From: Microbacterium hydrocarbonoxydans
GTDB lineage: Bacteria; Actinomycetota; Actinomycetes; Actinomycetales; Microbacteriaceae
Length of the DNA stretch: 64,000 bases
Reading direction: 5' to 3'
Assembly (NCBI RefSeq): GCF_904831005.1
Contig: NZ_LR882982.1
Span: forward strand, 3,348,001 to 3,412,000
Made by a program: the position numbers and the translations under genes. Shown here piece by piece: positions 47,999 to 55,284 of this stretch; position 1 is the first letter of the stretch; each line of letters opens with the position of its first letter. A model generated the notes under the pieces. It did not search any database. It was not told the origin of the DNA and saw only the letters and a list, made by a program, of their open reading frames with translations.

Positions 47999-50074
47999 TC
48001 AGTCCTTGCTGCCGTGCACCAGCTCGAGTCCCGCGCCGGCGAACTGTCGCAGCGTCGCATCGGGGAGGAACGCCCGGGTCAGCGCCGTGCCGATCGCCGG
48101 AAGGTCGCTCTCATCGCGGAACAGCAGATACATGGTCTCGTACCGAGGATGGAACTTCTGCTTGAAGCGGTGCAGGGATCCGAAGCCGTAGACGGGCTCG
48201 AGCGCCTCGGCGAGGCGGTCGCTGAGAACCGCGATCATGCCGGCGTCCGGCGGATAGTCGTGGGCGAGCGGAGCGCCGGAGAGCGACATGATCTCCGCCC
48301 CCTCCTCGGAGAACTGCTTCGCGGACGACCCGATCAGATACTCCATCACCGGTGCGAAACCTCCGTCGCGGCGCCGCATGAGGTCGAGCGTCCATCCGCG
48401 CACGACTCCGCCCTCGCCGTAGACCGGCAGCCATGAGAGGAAGCCGTCGACGTCGCCGTTGGGCGCGATCGCGAGAGCGAGCCTGACCTCCCGATCCTCC
48501 GCCTCCTCGAGAGTGCCGAGTGTGAACCTCATCTCGGGCAGATCCTTGTCTCCGACCCATGCCTCCGAGATCGCGCGCAACTGCTGACGCACGCCCCACG
48601 ACTCATCGGCCAGCCGAGTCATCCGGAAGGTCATCTCCTCGCGCCCCGCGCGGTTGAGCGAGCTGCGCACCGAGTTCCAGCGCTTGCCCGTGAACTCCAG
48701 ACCCGGCAGATCGACGATCGTGTCGTCGGCGACGACCAGGCTGCGCCAGCCTGCGGGAACGGCCTCCCGGGTGGCGTCGTCTGCGCTGAAGAAGCACGGC
48801 ACGAGGCCTGCCAGTTCGGTGGCTCGGATGAACTCGGCGACGGCAGCTGCGCGTGATGCCGCGGGGCCGATCGGGTCGGCGAGGGCGAGGGCGACGCCGG
48901 TTCGCCGCTGGTACGCGACGATCCCCGCGTCGCTGCGCGCGTAGCTGTTCCCCTCCCAGGTCGTCATCCACGACAGCGTGCCGCCGCCGTGCGCGCGCAG
49001 TTCTGTCTTCACCTCGTCGATCGTCGGGGCCGGCTGGATGCCGAGAGGCGACTTGCGCCTGGCTCGGAACGCGCGGCGCACGGCGATCAGGTAGACGAGG
49101 AGGATCAGCCAGAGGAAGCCGTTGGCGAGCGCGAGCTCTGTCTCGCCGTCCCAGCGCAGGTCGACCTGAGCTTGCGAGAACACCGTGATGAAGACGAGCA
49201 CCAGGGTCGCGACCAGGATGTTGAAGAGGCCGAGCAGCATCACGAGCACCCACGCCCAGCGCCGGCCGCGCAGCAGCCCGTTCATGAGCACGACGATGAC
49301 GACGAGGTCGATCGCGAGATCGATGAACCCTCCCGATGCGGGCTCCGTGGGACCGAACGGGCCGTCGGTCGCGACGAGTGTCGTGATGATCTCGACCGCT
49401 CCGAGCACGAGGAGCGAGATCACGGCGATCAGGCGCTGCTCGCGGACCGTGGTGCGCTGCACGCGCAGCGTGCGGTCGACGACGAGGATCAGCAGCACGG
49501 CCAGCAGATGCTCGAGATCTGCGACGGCACCCCAGAACAGCATCGCGATGAACACGAAGCCGAGCAGCACGAGCCAGCCGCGCACCCGCCACGGGGGTCG
49601 GAAGAGACCGATCGCCGCGGCGATGCACGCCATGGTGCCGCCCGAGGCGCCGACATCGAGCGCGGCTGCCTGCTGCTGGGCCCAGGCCCACGGCAGCTGC
49701 GAGGCGAGGAACAGCACGAGCGCCGTGGCGAGGATCGCGAAGAGCTGTCCGATCCAGTAGTACGCGAGCGCGACCCGTGTGCCGCGGCGGTGCTCGAGAT
49801 ACGCCATGCCCCAGAAACCCGAGATCGTGAACACATAGACCCAGGGTGCGTTGACGAAGAACGTGCCGGTGAGCGGGGTCCACCACTTGCCCTGGGCGAG
49901 GTTGGGCAGGCCGTATGCGACGGTGGTGAACAGATCGGTCTTCTCGAACGGACTCCACAGGCCCTGCCAGATCACGCCGACCACGATGATCACGGCGACC
50001 ATCGTGAGCGTGGCCGGGATGCGCCGCAGCACGGCGGCGACAGGATGCGATGTGGGGGTTCGCGCCTCGGTCAT
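47999..50074 (-). CDS. Rhomboid-like membrane domain fused to DUF2156 aminoacyl-phosphatidylglycerol synthetase-type domain
   Basis: 691-aa protein. The first 250 residues form six segments with rhomboid character: KWWTPLTGTFFVNAPWVYVF, GASGGTMACIAAAIG (the GxSG motif), and EHLLAVLL in the sixth segment. Two or three further segments follow. The C-terminal 340 residues are a GNAT-like DUF2156 domain (TWEGNSYARSDAGIVAYQRRTG; KRWNSVRSSLNRAGREEM; SWLPVYGEGG; FKQKFHPRYETMYL), as in MprF, which adds lysine or alanine to phosphatidylglycerol. Cationic lipid made this way protects against antimicrobial peptides. The classical MprF flippase half is absent. TACGCT ends six bases before the ATG. Confidence 0.85.
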   Translation of the reverse strand: MTEARTPTSHPVAAVLRRIPATLTMVAVIIVVGVIWQGLWSPFEKTDLFTTVAYGLPNLAQGKWWTPLTGTFFVNAPWVYVFTISGFWGMAYLEHRRGTRVALAYYWIGQLFAILATALVLFLASQLPWAWAQQQAAALDVGASGGTMACIAAAIGLFRPPWRVRGWLVLLGFVFIAMLFWGAVADLEHLLAVLLILVVDRTLRVQRTTVREQRLIAVISLLVLGAVEIITTLVATDGPFGPTEPASGGFIDLAIDLVVIVVLMNGLLRGRRWAWVLVMLLGLFNILVATLVLVFITVFSQAQVDLRWDGETELALANGFLWLILLVYLIAVRRAFRARRKSPLGIQPAPTIDEVKTELRAHGGGTLSWMTTWEGNSYARSDAGIVAYQRRTGVALALADPIGPAASRAAAVAEFIRATELAGLVPCFFSADDATREAVPAGWRSLVVADDTIVDLPGLEFTGKRWNSVRSSLNRAGREEMTFRMTRLADESWGVRQQLRAISEAWVGDKDLPEMRFTLGTLEEAEDREVRLALAIAPNGDVDGFLSWLPVYGEGGVVRGWTLDLMRRRDGGFAPVMEYLIGSSAKQFSEEGAEIMSLSGAPLAHDYPPDAGMIAVLSDRLAEALEPVYGFGSLHRFKQKFHPRYETMYLLFRDESDLPAIGTALTRAFLPDATLRQFAGAGLELVHGSKD

Positions 50075-50080
50075 GCGCTC

Positions 50081-50086
50081 AGCGTA
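50081..50086 (-). promoter_or_regulatory. -10 element TACGCT for the DUF2156 fusion gene
   Basis: On the minus strand TACGCT ends six bases before ATG 50074. Confidence 0.55.
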
Positions 50087-50110
50087 GCGACCGCGCTGTG
50101 GCGCTGTGGC

Positions 50111-50212
50111 GTGCCGCCCGCGCATCTTCCGGTCGCACTTCGTGCCGCCTGCGCATCTTCCGGTCGCACTTCGTGCCGCCTGTGGGCCGTCGCGGCGGCA
50201 CGAACTGCGACC
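50111..50212. repeat. 31-bp repeat array with inverted arm (second copy)
   Basis: After a partial unit, two 31-bp units start at 50120 and 50151 with the core GGTCGCACTTCGTGCCGCC. An inverted arm GGCGGCACGAACTGCGACC follows at 50194-50212. Same core and period as at 42601, but the leading part of the unit differs (GCGCATCTTCC instead of CGCGCGTTCC). It stands between two minus-strand genes. Confidence 0.85.
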
Positions 50213-50243
50213 CGAGCGCCGCGGCGACCGTGCGAGACTGCGC

Positions 50244-51002
50244 TCAGGGCCGCCAGCGCATGCCGGCGGGCGGAGTGGACCGCCGAGGCTCATGGTGACT
50301 CCAGGCCCAGCGGTAGCCGACGCCCCCGAACGTCATGAAGCCGGCGGCGAACAGCGCTCCGGCGAGCACCCCGAGCGCGATCGCCCAGGCGAACGCGCCG
50401 CCGGCCGCGACGGCGACCGAGCCGACGAGCATCCCCACGACGCAGGCGTTCACGACGATCAGGAGCATGACCGAGCTTCCCAGCAGGATGCTCAGACGCC
50501 GCGGCCTGAGGAACGAGTAGGTGCGCTTCATGCCCGGTTCGTCGTCATGGGGCGAGGCGAGGAAGACGTCGGCGACCTCGGGATCCAGATCGACGTAGGC
50601 ACCGCGGATGCGGTTCATCGCCACGACGTACATCATGTCCTCTTCGGACACGTTCATCACGCGCACCTGGGTCATGAAGCCGATGACGGCGAGGAACGCC
50701 AGGATCGCCAGCGACGCGGCGCCGAACCACCCGCCGAAATCCGAGGCCTGCCCGAGCAGCCCGATGGTCACGAGTCCGGCCGAGACGAGGGTCAGGAAGA
50801 TCGTGATGCGCGAGAGCACCTCGCTTTGCGCGGTGCTGCGGGCCGCGAGGAGTCCCCAGTGCTCGGTCGCGAGGAGCTGCGCACGCCGGCCGAGCACCGC
50901 ATCCGACTCCGTACTCGGCGGCACGCGCGACGCGACGTCATCGTGCGGCCCGGCCGACCCCTCCGCGGGCACGGGCTGCTCCAGCGAAGAGCCCTCGTTC
51001 AT
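50244..51002 (-). CDS. Hypothetical membrane protein, two pairs of segments
   Basis: 252-aa protein with a polar 40-residue N-terminus, a hydrophobic pair (about 75-120), a cytosolic stretch with NVSEEDMMYVVAMNRIRGAYVDLDPEVADVF, and a second pair (about 175-230). The MNRIR and HDDEPG motifs recur in an unnamed actinobacterial family. The layout faintly resembles the 2TM effector-type SLATT proteins, but I cannot claim that. AGGAG stands eleven bases before ATG 51002. It is divergent from the sugar dehydrogenase. Confidence 0.65.
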   Translation of the reverse strand: MNEGSSLEQPVPAEGSAGPHDDVASRVPPSTESDAVLGRRAQLLATEHWGLLAARSTAQSEVLSRITIFLTLVSAGLVTIGLLGQASDFGGWFGAASLAILAFLAVIGFMTQVRVMNVSEEDMMYVVAMNRIRGAYVDLDPEVADVFLASPHDDEPGMKRTYSFLRPRRLSILLGSSVMLLIVVNACVVGMLVGSVAVAAGGAFAWAIALGVLAGALFAAGFMTFGGVGYRWAWSHHEPRRSTPPAGMRWRP

Positions 51003-51104
51003 ATCGGTATTGTGCTCCTGCGGCGCGCCCACCGGTATGGGCTCCTCGTCACGAGCCGCAGTTCCACGCTGTCGTTCGGCGCCGATTCCGTGTGTGATGG
51101 AGTC

Positions 51105-52172
51105 ATGGCCGTGTCTCGATCCTTTCGCTTCCCGACGACTGCTCGGCGTGCATCGATCGCGCTGACCGCAGCATCCGTGGTCCTGCTCGCGGCATGCACC
51201 GCCCCGCCCACGTCGGCGCCGGTCTCGGATGCCGAGTCGTTCGTCGAGGATCTCGACGCCCCGTGGTCGATCGCCTTCCACGACGAGGTGGCCCTGGTGA
51301 GCGAGCGCGACAGCGCGCGGGTGCTCGAGGTCGCCGAAGACGGTCGGGTGCGCGAGGTCGGAGTGATCGACGGGGTCTCGCCGCGCGGCGAGGGCGGGCT
51401 GCTCGGGCTCGCCGTGCATGACGGGGAGCTCTTCACATACTTCACGGCGGATGCGGAGAACCGCGTCGAGCGGCGCTCGATCGTGGGAGAGGCCGGTGCG
51501 CTGTCGCTCGGCCCCGCCACCACCGTGCTCGACGGCATCCCTGCCGCGGGGAACCACAACGGAGGGCGCATCGCGTTCGGCCCGGACGGGATGCTCTACG
51601 TCACGACGGGCGACGCGGGCGACCGAGACAGCGCTCAGGACCTCGACGCGGTGTCGGGCAAGATCCTGCGCCTCACGCCCGAGGGCGGAGTGCCGTCGGA
51701 CAATCCGTTCGACGGGTCACCCGTCTACAGCTACGGGCACCGCAATCCGCAGGGCATCGGCTGGGATGCCGAGGGCACGATGTATGCGAGCGAGTTCGGG
51801 CAGGACACCTGGGACGAGCTCAATGTGATCGAGGCCGGCGGCGACTACGGCTGGCCCGAGGTCGAGGGGATCTCCGGTGGCGACGACCACATCGACCCCG
51901 TGCAGCAGTGGCAGCCGGATGCCGCGAGCCCGAGCGGCATCGCGGTCACCGGCTCCGACATCGTGATCGCCAACCTCCGCGGCGAGCGACTGCGCATCGT
52001 GCCGCTCGATGACCTGGCCTCCGGCACCGAACGGTTCGCCGGCGAGCTCGGCCGCCTGCGCGACGTCGTCGTCGCACCGGATGGCGCGCTCTGGGTGCTC
52101 ACGAACAACACGGACGGACGCGGGAGCCCGTCATCCGGCGACGACCGCATCCTCCGTCTCGATGGCGACTGA
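51105..52172 (+). CDS. PQQ-dependent sugar dehydrogenase-type lipoprotein
   Basis: 355-aa six-bladed beta-propeller of the soluble glucose/aldose dehydrogenase (GdhB/YliI) family. A lipoprotein signal peptide with lipobox LLAAC places it on the outside of the membrane. Conserved parts: LDAPWSIAFH, GLLGLAVHDG, NHNGGRIAFGPDGMLYVTTGDAGD, YSYGHRNPQGIGWD (PQQ contact region) and FGQDTWDELNVIEAGGDYGWPEVEG. No PQQ synthesis genes are visible, so the cofactor may come from outside. GGAG precedes the ATG. It is convergent with the SDR gene. Confidence 0.88.
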   Translation: MAVSRSFRFPTTARRASIALTAASVVLLAACTAPPTSAPVSDAESFVEDLDAPWSIAFHDEVALVSERDSARVLEVAEDGRVREVGVIDGVSPRGEGGLLGLAVHDGELFTYFTADAENRVERRSIVGEAGALSLGPATTVLDGIPAAGNHNGGRIAFGPDGMLYVTTGDAGDRDSAQDLDAVSGKILRLTPEGGVPSDNPFDGSPVYSYGHRNPQGIGWDAEGTMYASEFGQDTWDELNVIEAGGDYGWPEVEGISGGDDHIDPVQQWQPDAASPSGIAVTGSDIVIANLRGERLRIVPLDDLASGTERFAGELGRLRDVVVAPDGALWVLTNNTDGRGSPSSGDDRILRLDGD

Positions 52173-52186
52173 CCGCGAGGCGCGGG

Positions 52187-53176
52187 TCAGGCGAAGGCGT
52201 CGACTCCCGTCGCAGTGACCGAGAGCGCCCACAGTCGCTCGGCGGCCTCGGGATCGATCGCCCACTCCTTCACGCCGCCCGTGGTCATGTCGGTGTGGTC
52301 GACTGCGACGATGCCCTTGATCGAGCAGTCCTCGCAGTAGGCGCCGCTCCGATCGATCAGCTCGGGCGCGGTCGCCGCCCAGAGTCCCGTCGATGCTCCC
52401 TCTGCGGGGGTCTTGAACCGGGGGTTGGGGGTTCCGTCCTCGTCGATCCAACCGCGGGAGATCAGCTCCTCGCGGGGCAGGTGCCGCTGCAGGTCGGTCA
52501 TGATGCCGCCAGGATGCACGGAGAAGGCCAGGATGCCGCGGTCTGCGCCGCGGCGGGCCAGCCCCACGGCGAACAGCGCGTTCGCGGTCTTCGACTGTCC
52601 GTAGGCGACCCACGGGTCGTAGGCCGTGGTCTCGAAGTCGATGTCATCGAAGCGCACCGGGGAGCGGAAGTGCCCTCCCGACGAGTAGGAGATCACTCGC
52701 GCGCCCTCCGGCAGCAGGTCTGCCACCCCGCCGACCAGCGCGAAGTGCCCCAGGTGATTGGTGCCGAACTGCGACTCGAACCCCTGCGCCGTGTGTCCGA
52801 ACGGGGTGGCCATGATGCCGGCGACGTCGAGCACGAGATCGATCGGATGCCCGTCGCTGCGCACCGTGTCGGTGAATGCGGCCACCGAGTCGAGGTCGCC
52901 GAGATCGGCGCTGCGCACCTCGACCGCGTCGATCCCTGCGAGAGCCTGTGCGGCGGCGTCCAGGCGACGCGCGGGCACGATCACACGCACGCCGGCATCC
53001 GTGAGCGCACGCACCGTCTCGAGACCGAGTCCCGAGTATCCGCCCGAGACGATCGCGGTCTTGCCCGAGAGATCGATGCCGGCGATCACCTCGGCCGCGG
53101 TGGAGCGGTAGCCGAACTCCGAGGCGAGGGGCTGCTGGCGGGCGATCATGTCGAGAGGGGGGAGCGCATCTGTCAT
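52187..53176 (-). CDS. SDR family oxidoreductase controlled by a MerR promoter
   Basis: 329-aa classical SDR of the retinol-dehydrogenase-like group: SGGYSGLGLETVRAL cofactor loop, LDVAGIMATPFG, FGTNHLGHFAL, and catalytic YGQSK. The C-terminal 80 residues form a longer substrate region with a cysteine pair (YCEDCS). NAD(P)-dependent; substrate unknown. The start at MTDALPPL is six bases after a -10 element of a MerR-type promoter, so the mRNA is leaderless and the gene is probably switched on by the divergent MerR protein. Confidence 0.88.
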   Translation of the reverse strand: MTDALPPLDMIARQQPLASEFGYRSTAAEVIAGIDLSGKTAIVSGGYSGLGLETVRALTDAGVRVIVPARRLDAAAQALAGIDAVEVRSADLGDLDSVAAFTDTVRSDGHPIDLVLDVAGIMATPFGHTAQGFESQFGTNHLGHFALVGGVADLLPEGARVISYSSGGHFRSPVRFDDIDFETTAYDPWVAYGQSKTANALFAVGLARRGADRGILAFSVHPGGIMTDLQRHLPREELISRGWIDEDGTPNPRFKTPAEGASTGLWAATAPELIDRSGAYCEDCSIKGIVAVDHTDMTTGGVKEWAIDPEAAERLWALSVTATGVDAFA

Positions 53177-53182
53177 GATCCG

Positions 53183-53213
53183 ACCGTACGATCTAGAGTG
53201 CACTCGAAGTCAA
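53183..53213 (-). promoter_or_regulatory. MerR-type promoter: 19-bp spacer with central dyad
   Basis: On the minus strand TTGACT (-35), a 19-bp spacer and TACGGT (-10) precede the SDR gene. The perfect palindrome GAGTGCACTC (53196-53205) lies in the spacer. Over-long spacers with a dyad are the mark of promoters that MerR proteins untwist to activate. Confidence 0.75.
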
Positions 53214-53225
53214 GGAGGAGTCCGC

Positions 53226-53627
53226 GTGGACGATGTGATCGACACGACGCGCACGTTCAGCATCGGCGAGCTCGCCCGCCTCGCCGGTGTGAGCGTGCAC
53301 ACCCTGCGCTGGTACGAGGCCGAGGGGCTGTTCCCGCGCGATGTGCCGCGCACTCCGGGCGGGCGGCGCGTCTACGCCCATGACTCGCTGGCGTGGCTCG
53401 CTCTGCTGGCGCGACTGCGCGAGTCCGGCGCCCCCATCGCCGTGCTCCGCGACTACGCCGCCCTGGTGCGCGCCGGCAGCGGCAACGAGGCCGAGCGTCT
53501 GGCACTGCTGCGCGCGCACGAACGCTCGCTCGACGCGCAGATCGAGACGCTGATCGCCTGCCGTCAGGTCATCAGTGCCAAGGCCGGGGCCTACCAGGAG
53601 GCGCTCGTCGCCCGAGGACTCCTCTGA
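53226..53627 (+). CDS. MerR family transcriptional regulator
   Basis: 133-aa regulator. N-terminal winged helix (FSIGELARLAGVSVHTLRWYEAEGLFPRDVPRTPGGRRVY broken by the wing) and a dimerising coiled coil (residues 80-125). No Cys-based metal site is present, so a small organic signal or redox-unrelated ligand is likely. GTG start with AAGGAGGAG upstream. It is divergent from the SDR gene and shares the operator, giving a one-regulator, one-target switch. Confidence 0.9.
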   Translation: MDDVIDTTRTFSIGELARLAGVSVHTLRWYEAEGLFPRDVPRTPGGRRVYAHDSLAWLALLARLRESGAPIAVLRDYAALVRAGSGNEAERLALLRAHERSLDAQIETLIACRQVISAKAGAYQEALVARGLL

Positions 53628-53659
53628 TGCAGGAGCCCGCTGACGAGGGACATCGCTGA

Positions 53660-54325
53660 CTATTCGCCCACGGCCGTCTGCACGGCCGTCTGCACTGCCG
53701 TCTCGAGATCTCCCCAGGCCTCCAACACCACGGGTTCGCCGTCGATGAAGAAGCTCGGGGTGCTGCGCACGCCCAGCCGCTCGCCGTCGCTCTTGTCGGC
53801 CTGCACCCGCTCGAGTGTCGCCGGGTCGGCGAGCGCCGCGTCGTACGCGGCCATGTCGAGCCCGAGCTCGGTCGCGAATCCGCGGAACACCTCGGGCGTC
53901 TCCTCCGACTTCTCACCCCACTGCGCCTGCGTCTCGAAGAGGCGGTGATACATGTCCTCGAAGCGGCCCTGCTGTGCCGCGGCTTCGGCGGCGAGAGCGG
54001 CCTGGGTCGAGTTGACGTGGCCGGGCAGAGGGAAGTACCTCACCACGTAGGTGATCTCGCCCGAGTACTTCTCGCGCAGGTCTTCGACGATCGGATAGAA
54101 CGCTCCGCACGCCTCGCATTCGAAGTCGAGGAACTCGACCACGGTGACGGCGTCCGGTCCTCCGTCATCGAGGACGTGCGAGTCGGTGCGCACGGTCTGC
54201 AGCTTCGCGCCCTCGGGCGCCGCGGGCTCTGGGGCGCGCTGCGACAGGGCCCAGACGATGCCGACGACGGCGAGGACGATGGCGGCGGTGATGGCGATCA
54301 GGGTCGCCGTGACACGGGTCTTCAT
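53660..54325 (-). CDS. DsbA-like thioredoxin-fold protein, membrane-anchored
   Basis: 221-aa protein: N-terminal signal anchor (residues 7-28), then a thioredoxin fold with catalytic FECEACGAFYPIV (CEAC), an alpha insert, and cis-proline loop VRSTPSFFIDGEP. It should catalyse disulfide formation or isomerisation outside the membrane, like actinobacterial DsbA/BdbD. No DsbB/VKOR partner is visible. The last residues contain a short repeat (ETAVQTAVQTAVGE), encoded by tandem 12-bp units. GGAG precedes the ATG. It is convergent with MerR. Confidence 0.9.
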   Translation of the reverse strand: MKTRVTATLIAITAAIVLAVVGIVWALSQRAPEPAAPEGAKLQTVRTDSHVLDDGGPDAVTVVEFLDFECEACGAFYPIVEDLREKYSGEITYVVRYFPLPGHVNSTQAALAAEAAAQQGRFEDMYHRLFETQAQWGEKSEETPEVFRGFATELGLDMAAYDAALADPATLERVQADKSDGERLGVRSTPSFFIDGEPVVLEAWGDLETAVQTAVQTAVGE

Positions 54326-54410
54326 GGGATTCTCCAACGGTTCGATCAGGCAGAGGTGTCGAGCCGCGCGCGGAGCGCGGCCGGGGTCGCCGACGAGCGG
54401 CGTGCCTGAA

Positions 54411-54827
54411 TCAGGTGCGGGAGATCGAGAGCTGAGCGAGGGTGAGCGGGGAAGCGTACCGTCGCGGGCCGGCACGGCTCGGCGCCGATGCGCGCACCAC
54501 CGGCGCGCCGCGGAGAAGTGAGGCACCCCTGAAGGAGCGCATCGACAGCAGCACGACGAGCAGGATGCAGCAGAGCGCTGTCGCCATGACGGCCCCGGCG
54601 TCCGACGGCGCCGTGTCGACCACGCTCGTGCCGTCATGGTGCGCGGTGACCGGCGCGACGCTCGACCCCGGCGCGAGACACAGGGTCGTGTGCGCGTCCG
54701 CCTCGCCGTGCGACGTCGACCACGCGCCGATGACCAGCAGCAGGGCGAGACCGAGCGCCAGACCGACCCGCAGGATCAGCATCCGCTCGCCGCCCTGGTG
54801 TCGCAGTCGCATCGACGGGGCACGCAT
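54411..54827 (-). CDS. Small membrane protein, DUF6153-like
   Basis: 138-aa protein with two hydrophobic segments (about 17-36 and 82-98), a His/Cys-containing external loop (HGEADAHTTLCLAP, AHHDGTS), a second Cys pair at the start of segment two (ALCCILL) and a basic tail. It resembles DUF6153, of unknown function; the His/Cys pattern hints at metal binding. TAGACT lies nine bases before the ATG at 54827; ATG 54812 is an alternative. 85 bp upstream of the DsbA-like gene on the same strand. Confidence 0.55.
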   Translation of the reverse strand: MRAPSMRLRHQGGERMLILRVGLALGLALLLVIGAWSTSHGEADAHTTLCLAPGSSVAPVTAHHDGTSVVDTAPSDAGAVMATALCCILLVVLLSMRSFRGASLLRGAPVVRASAPSRAGPRRYASPLTLAQLSISRT

Positions 54828-54903
54828 GGTCCGCGCAGTCTAACAATCGGGCATCGGCGTCTGCCCTCAACGCCCCTGCAGGCCCCGGTCGCACAGACCC
54901 GCC

Positions 54904-54909
54904 TACACT
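54904..54909 (+). promoter_or_regulatory. -10 element TACACT for the PLDc_N-menD pair
   Basis: TACACT ends six bases before GTG 54916. Between them GGAGGG is too close to serve as a ribosome site, so a leaderless start is likely. Confidence 0.55.
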
Positions 54910-54915
54910 GGAGGG

Positions 54916-55284
54916 GTGGCGAGACTGTTGATCGTAGGCGGCTTCCTGGCAGCCATCTTCTGGGTGTACAGCATCGTCGACTGCGCCGTGCAGCCGTCGA
55001 CGCGGCACCGTGGCGTGCCGAAGGCCGCCTGGGTCGCGATCGTCGTCTTCATCCCCGTCATCGGCGGAATCCTCTGGTTCGTGATCGGACGCCGCCGCGC
55101 GAACGACAACGGCGGCGCGATCCGCATCATGGGCCCCGACGATGATCCGCGGTTCCTTCGCACCATCAGCAAGAGCGAGCAGGACGCCCGCATCCGTCGT
55201 CTCGAGGAGGAGCTCGCGCGCCTCGAGGACGAGACCGACGAGGGCACGGCATCGGACGGCACCGCGCCGGACGCGCGTCCGTGA
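54916..55284 (+). CDS. PLDc_N domain membrane protein
   Basis: 122-aa protein. Two membrane segments (residues 4-22 and 40-59) match the phospholipase D-nuclease N-terminal domain: FWVYSIVDCAVQ, KAAWVAIVVFIPVIGGILWFVIGRRR. The C-terminal half is a charged helix (ARIRRLEEELARLEDE), likely a coiled coil. There is no catalytic HKD domain. The GTGA overlap with menD couples the two genes. Confidence 0.85.
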   Translation: MARLLIVGGFLAAIFWVYSIVDCAVQPSTRHRGVPKAAWVAIVVFIPVIGGILWFVIGRRRANDNGGAIRIMGPDDDPRFLRTISKSEQDARIRRLEEELARLEDETDEGTASDGTAPDARP

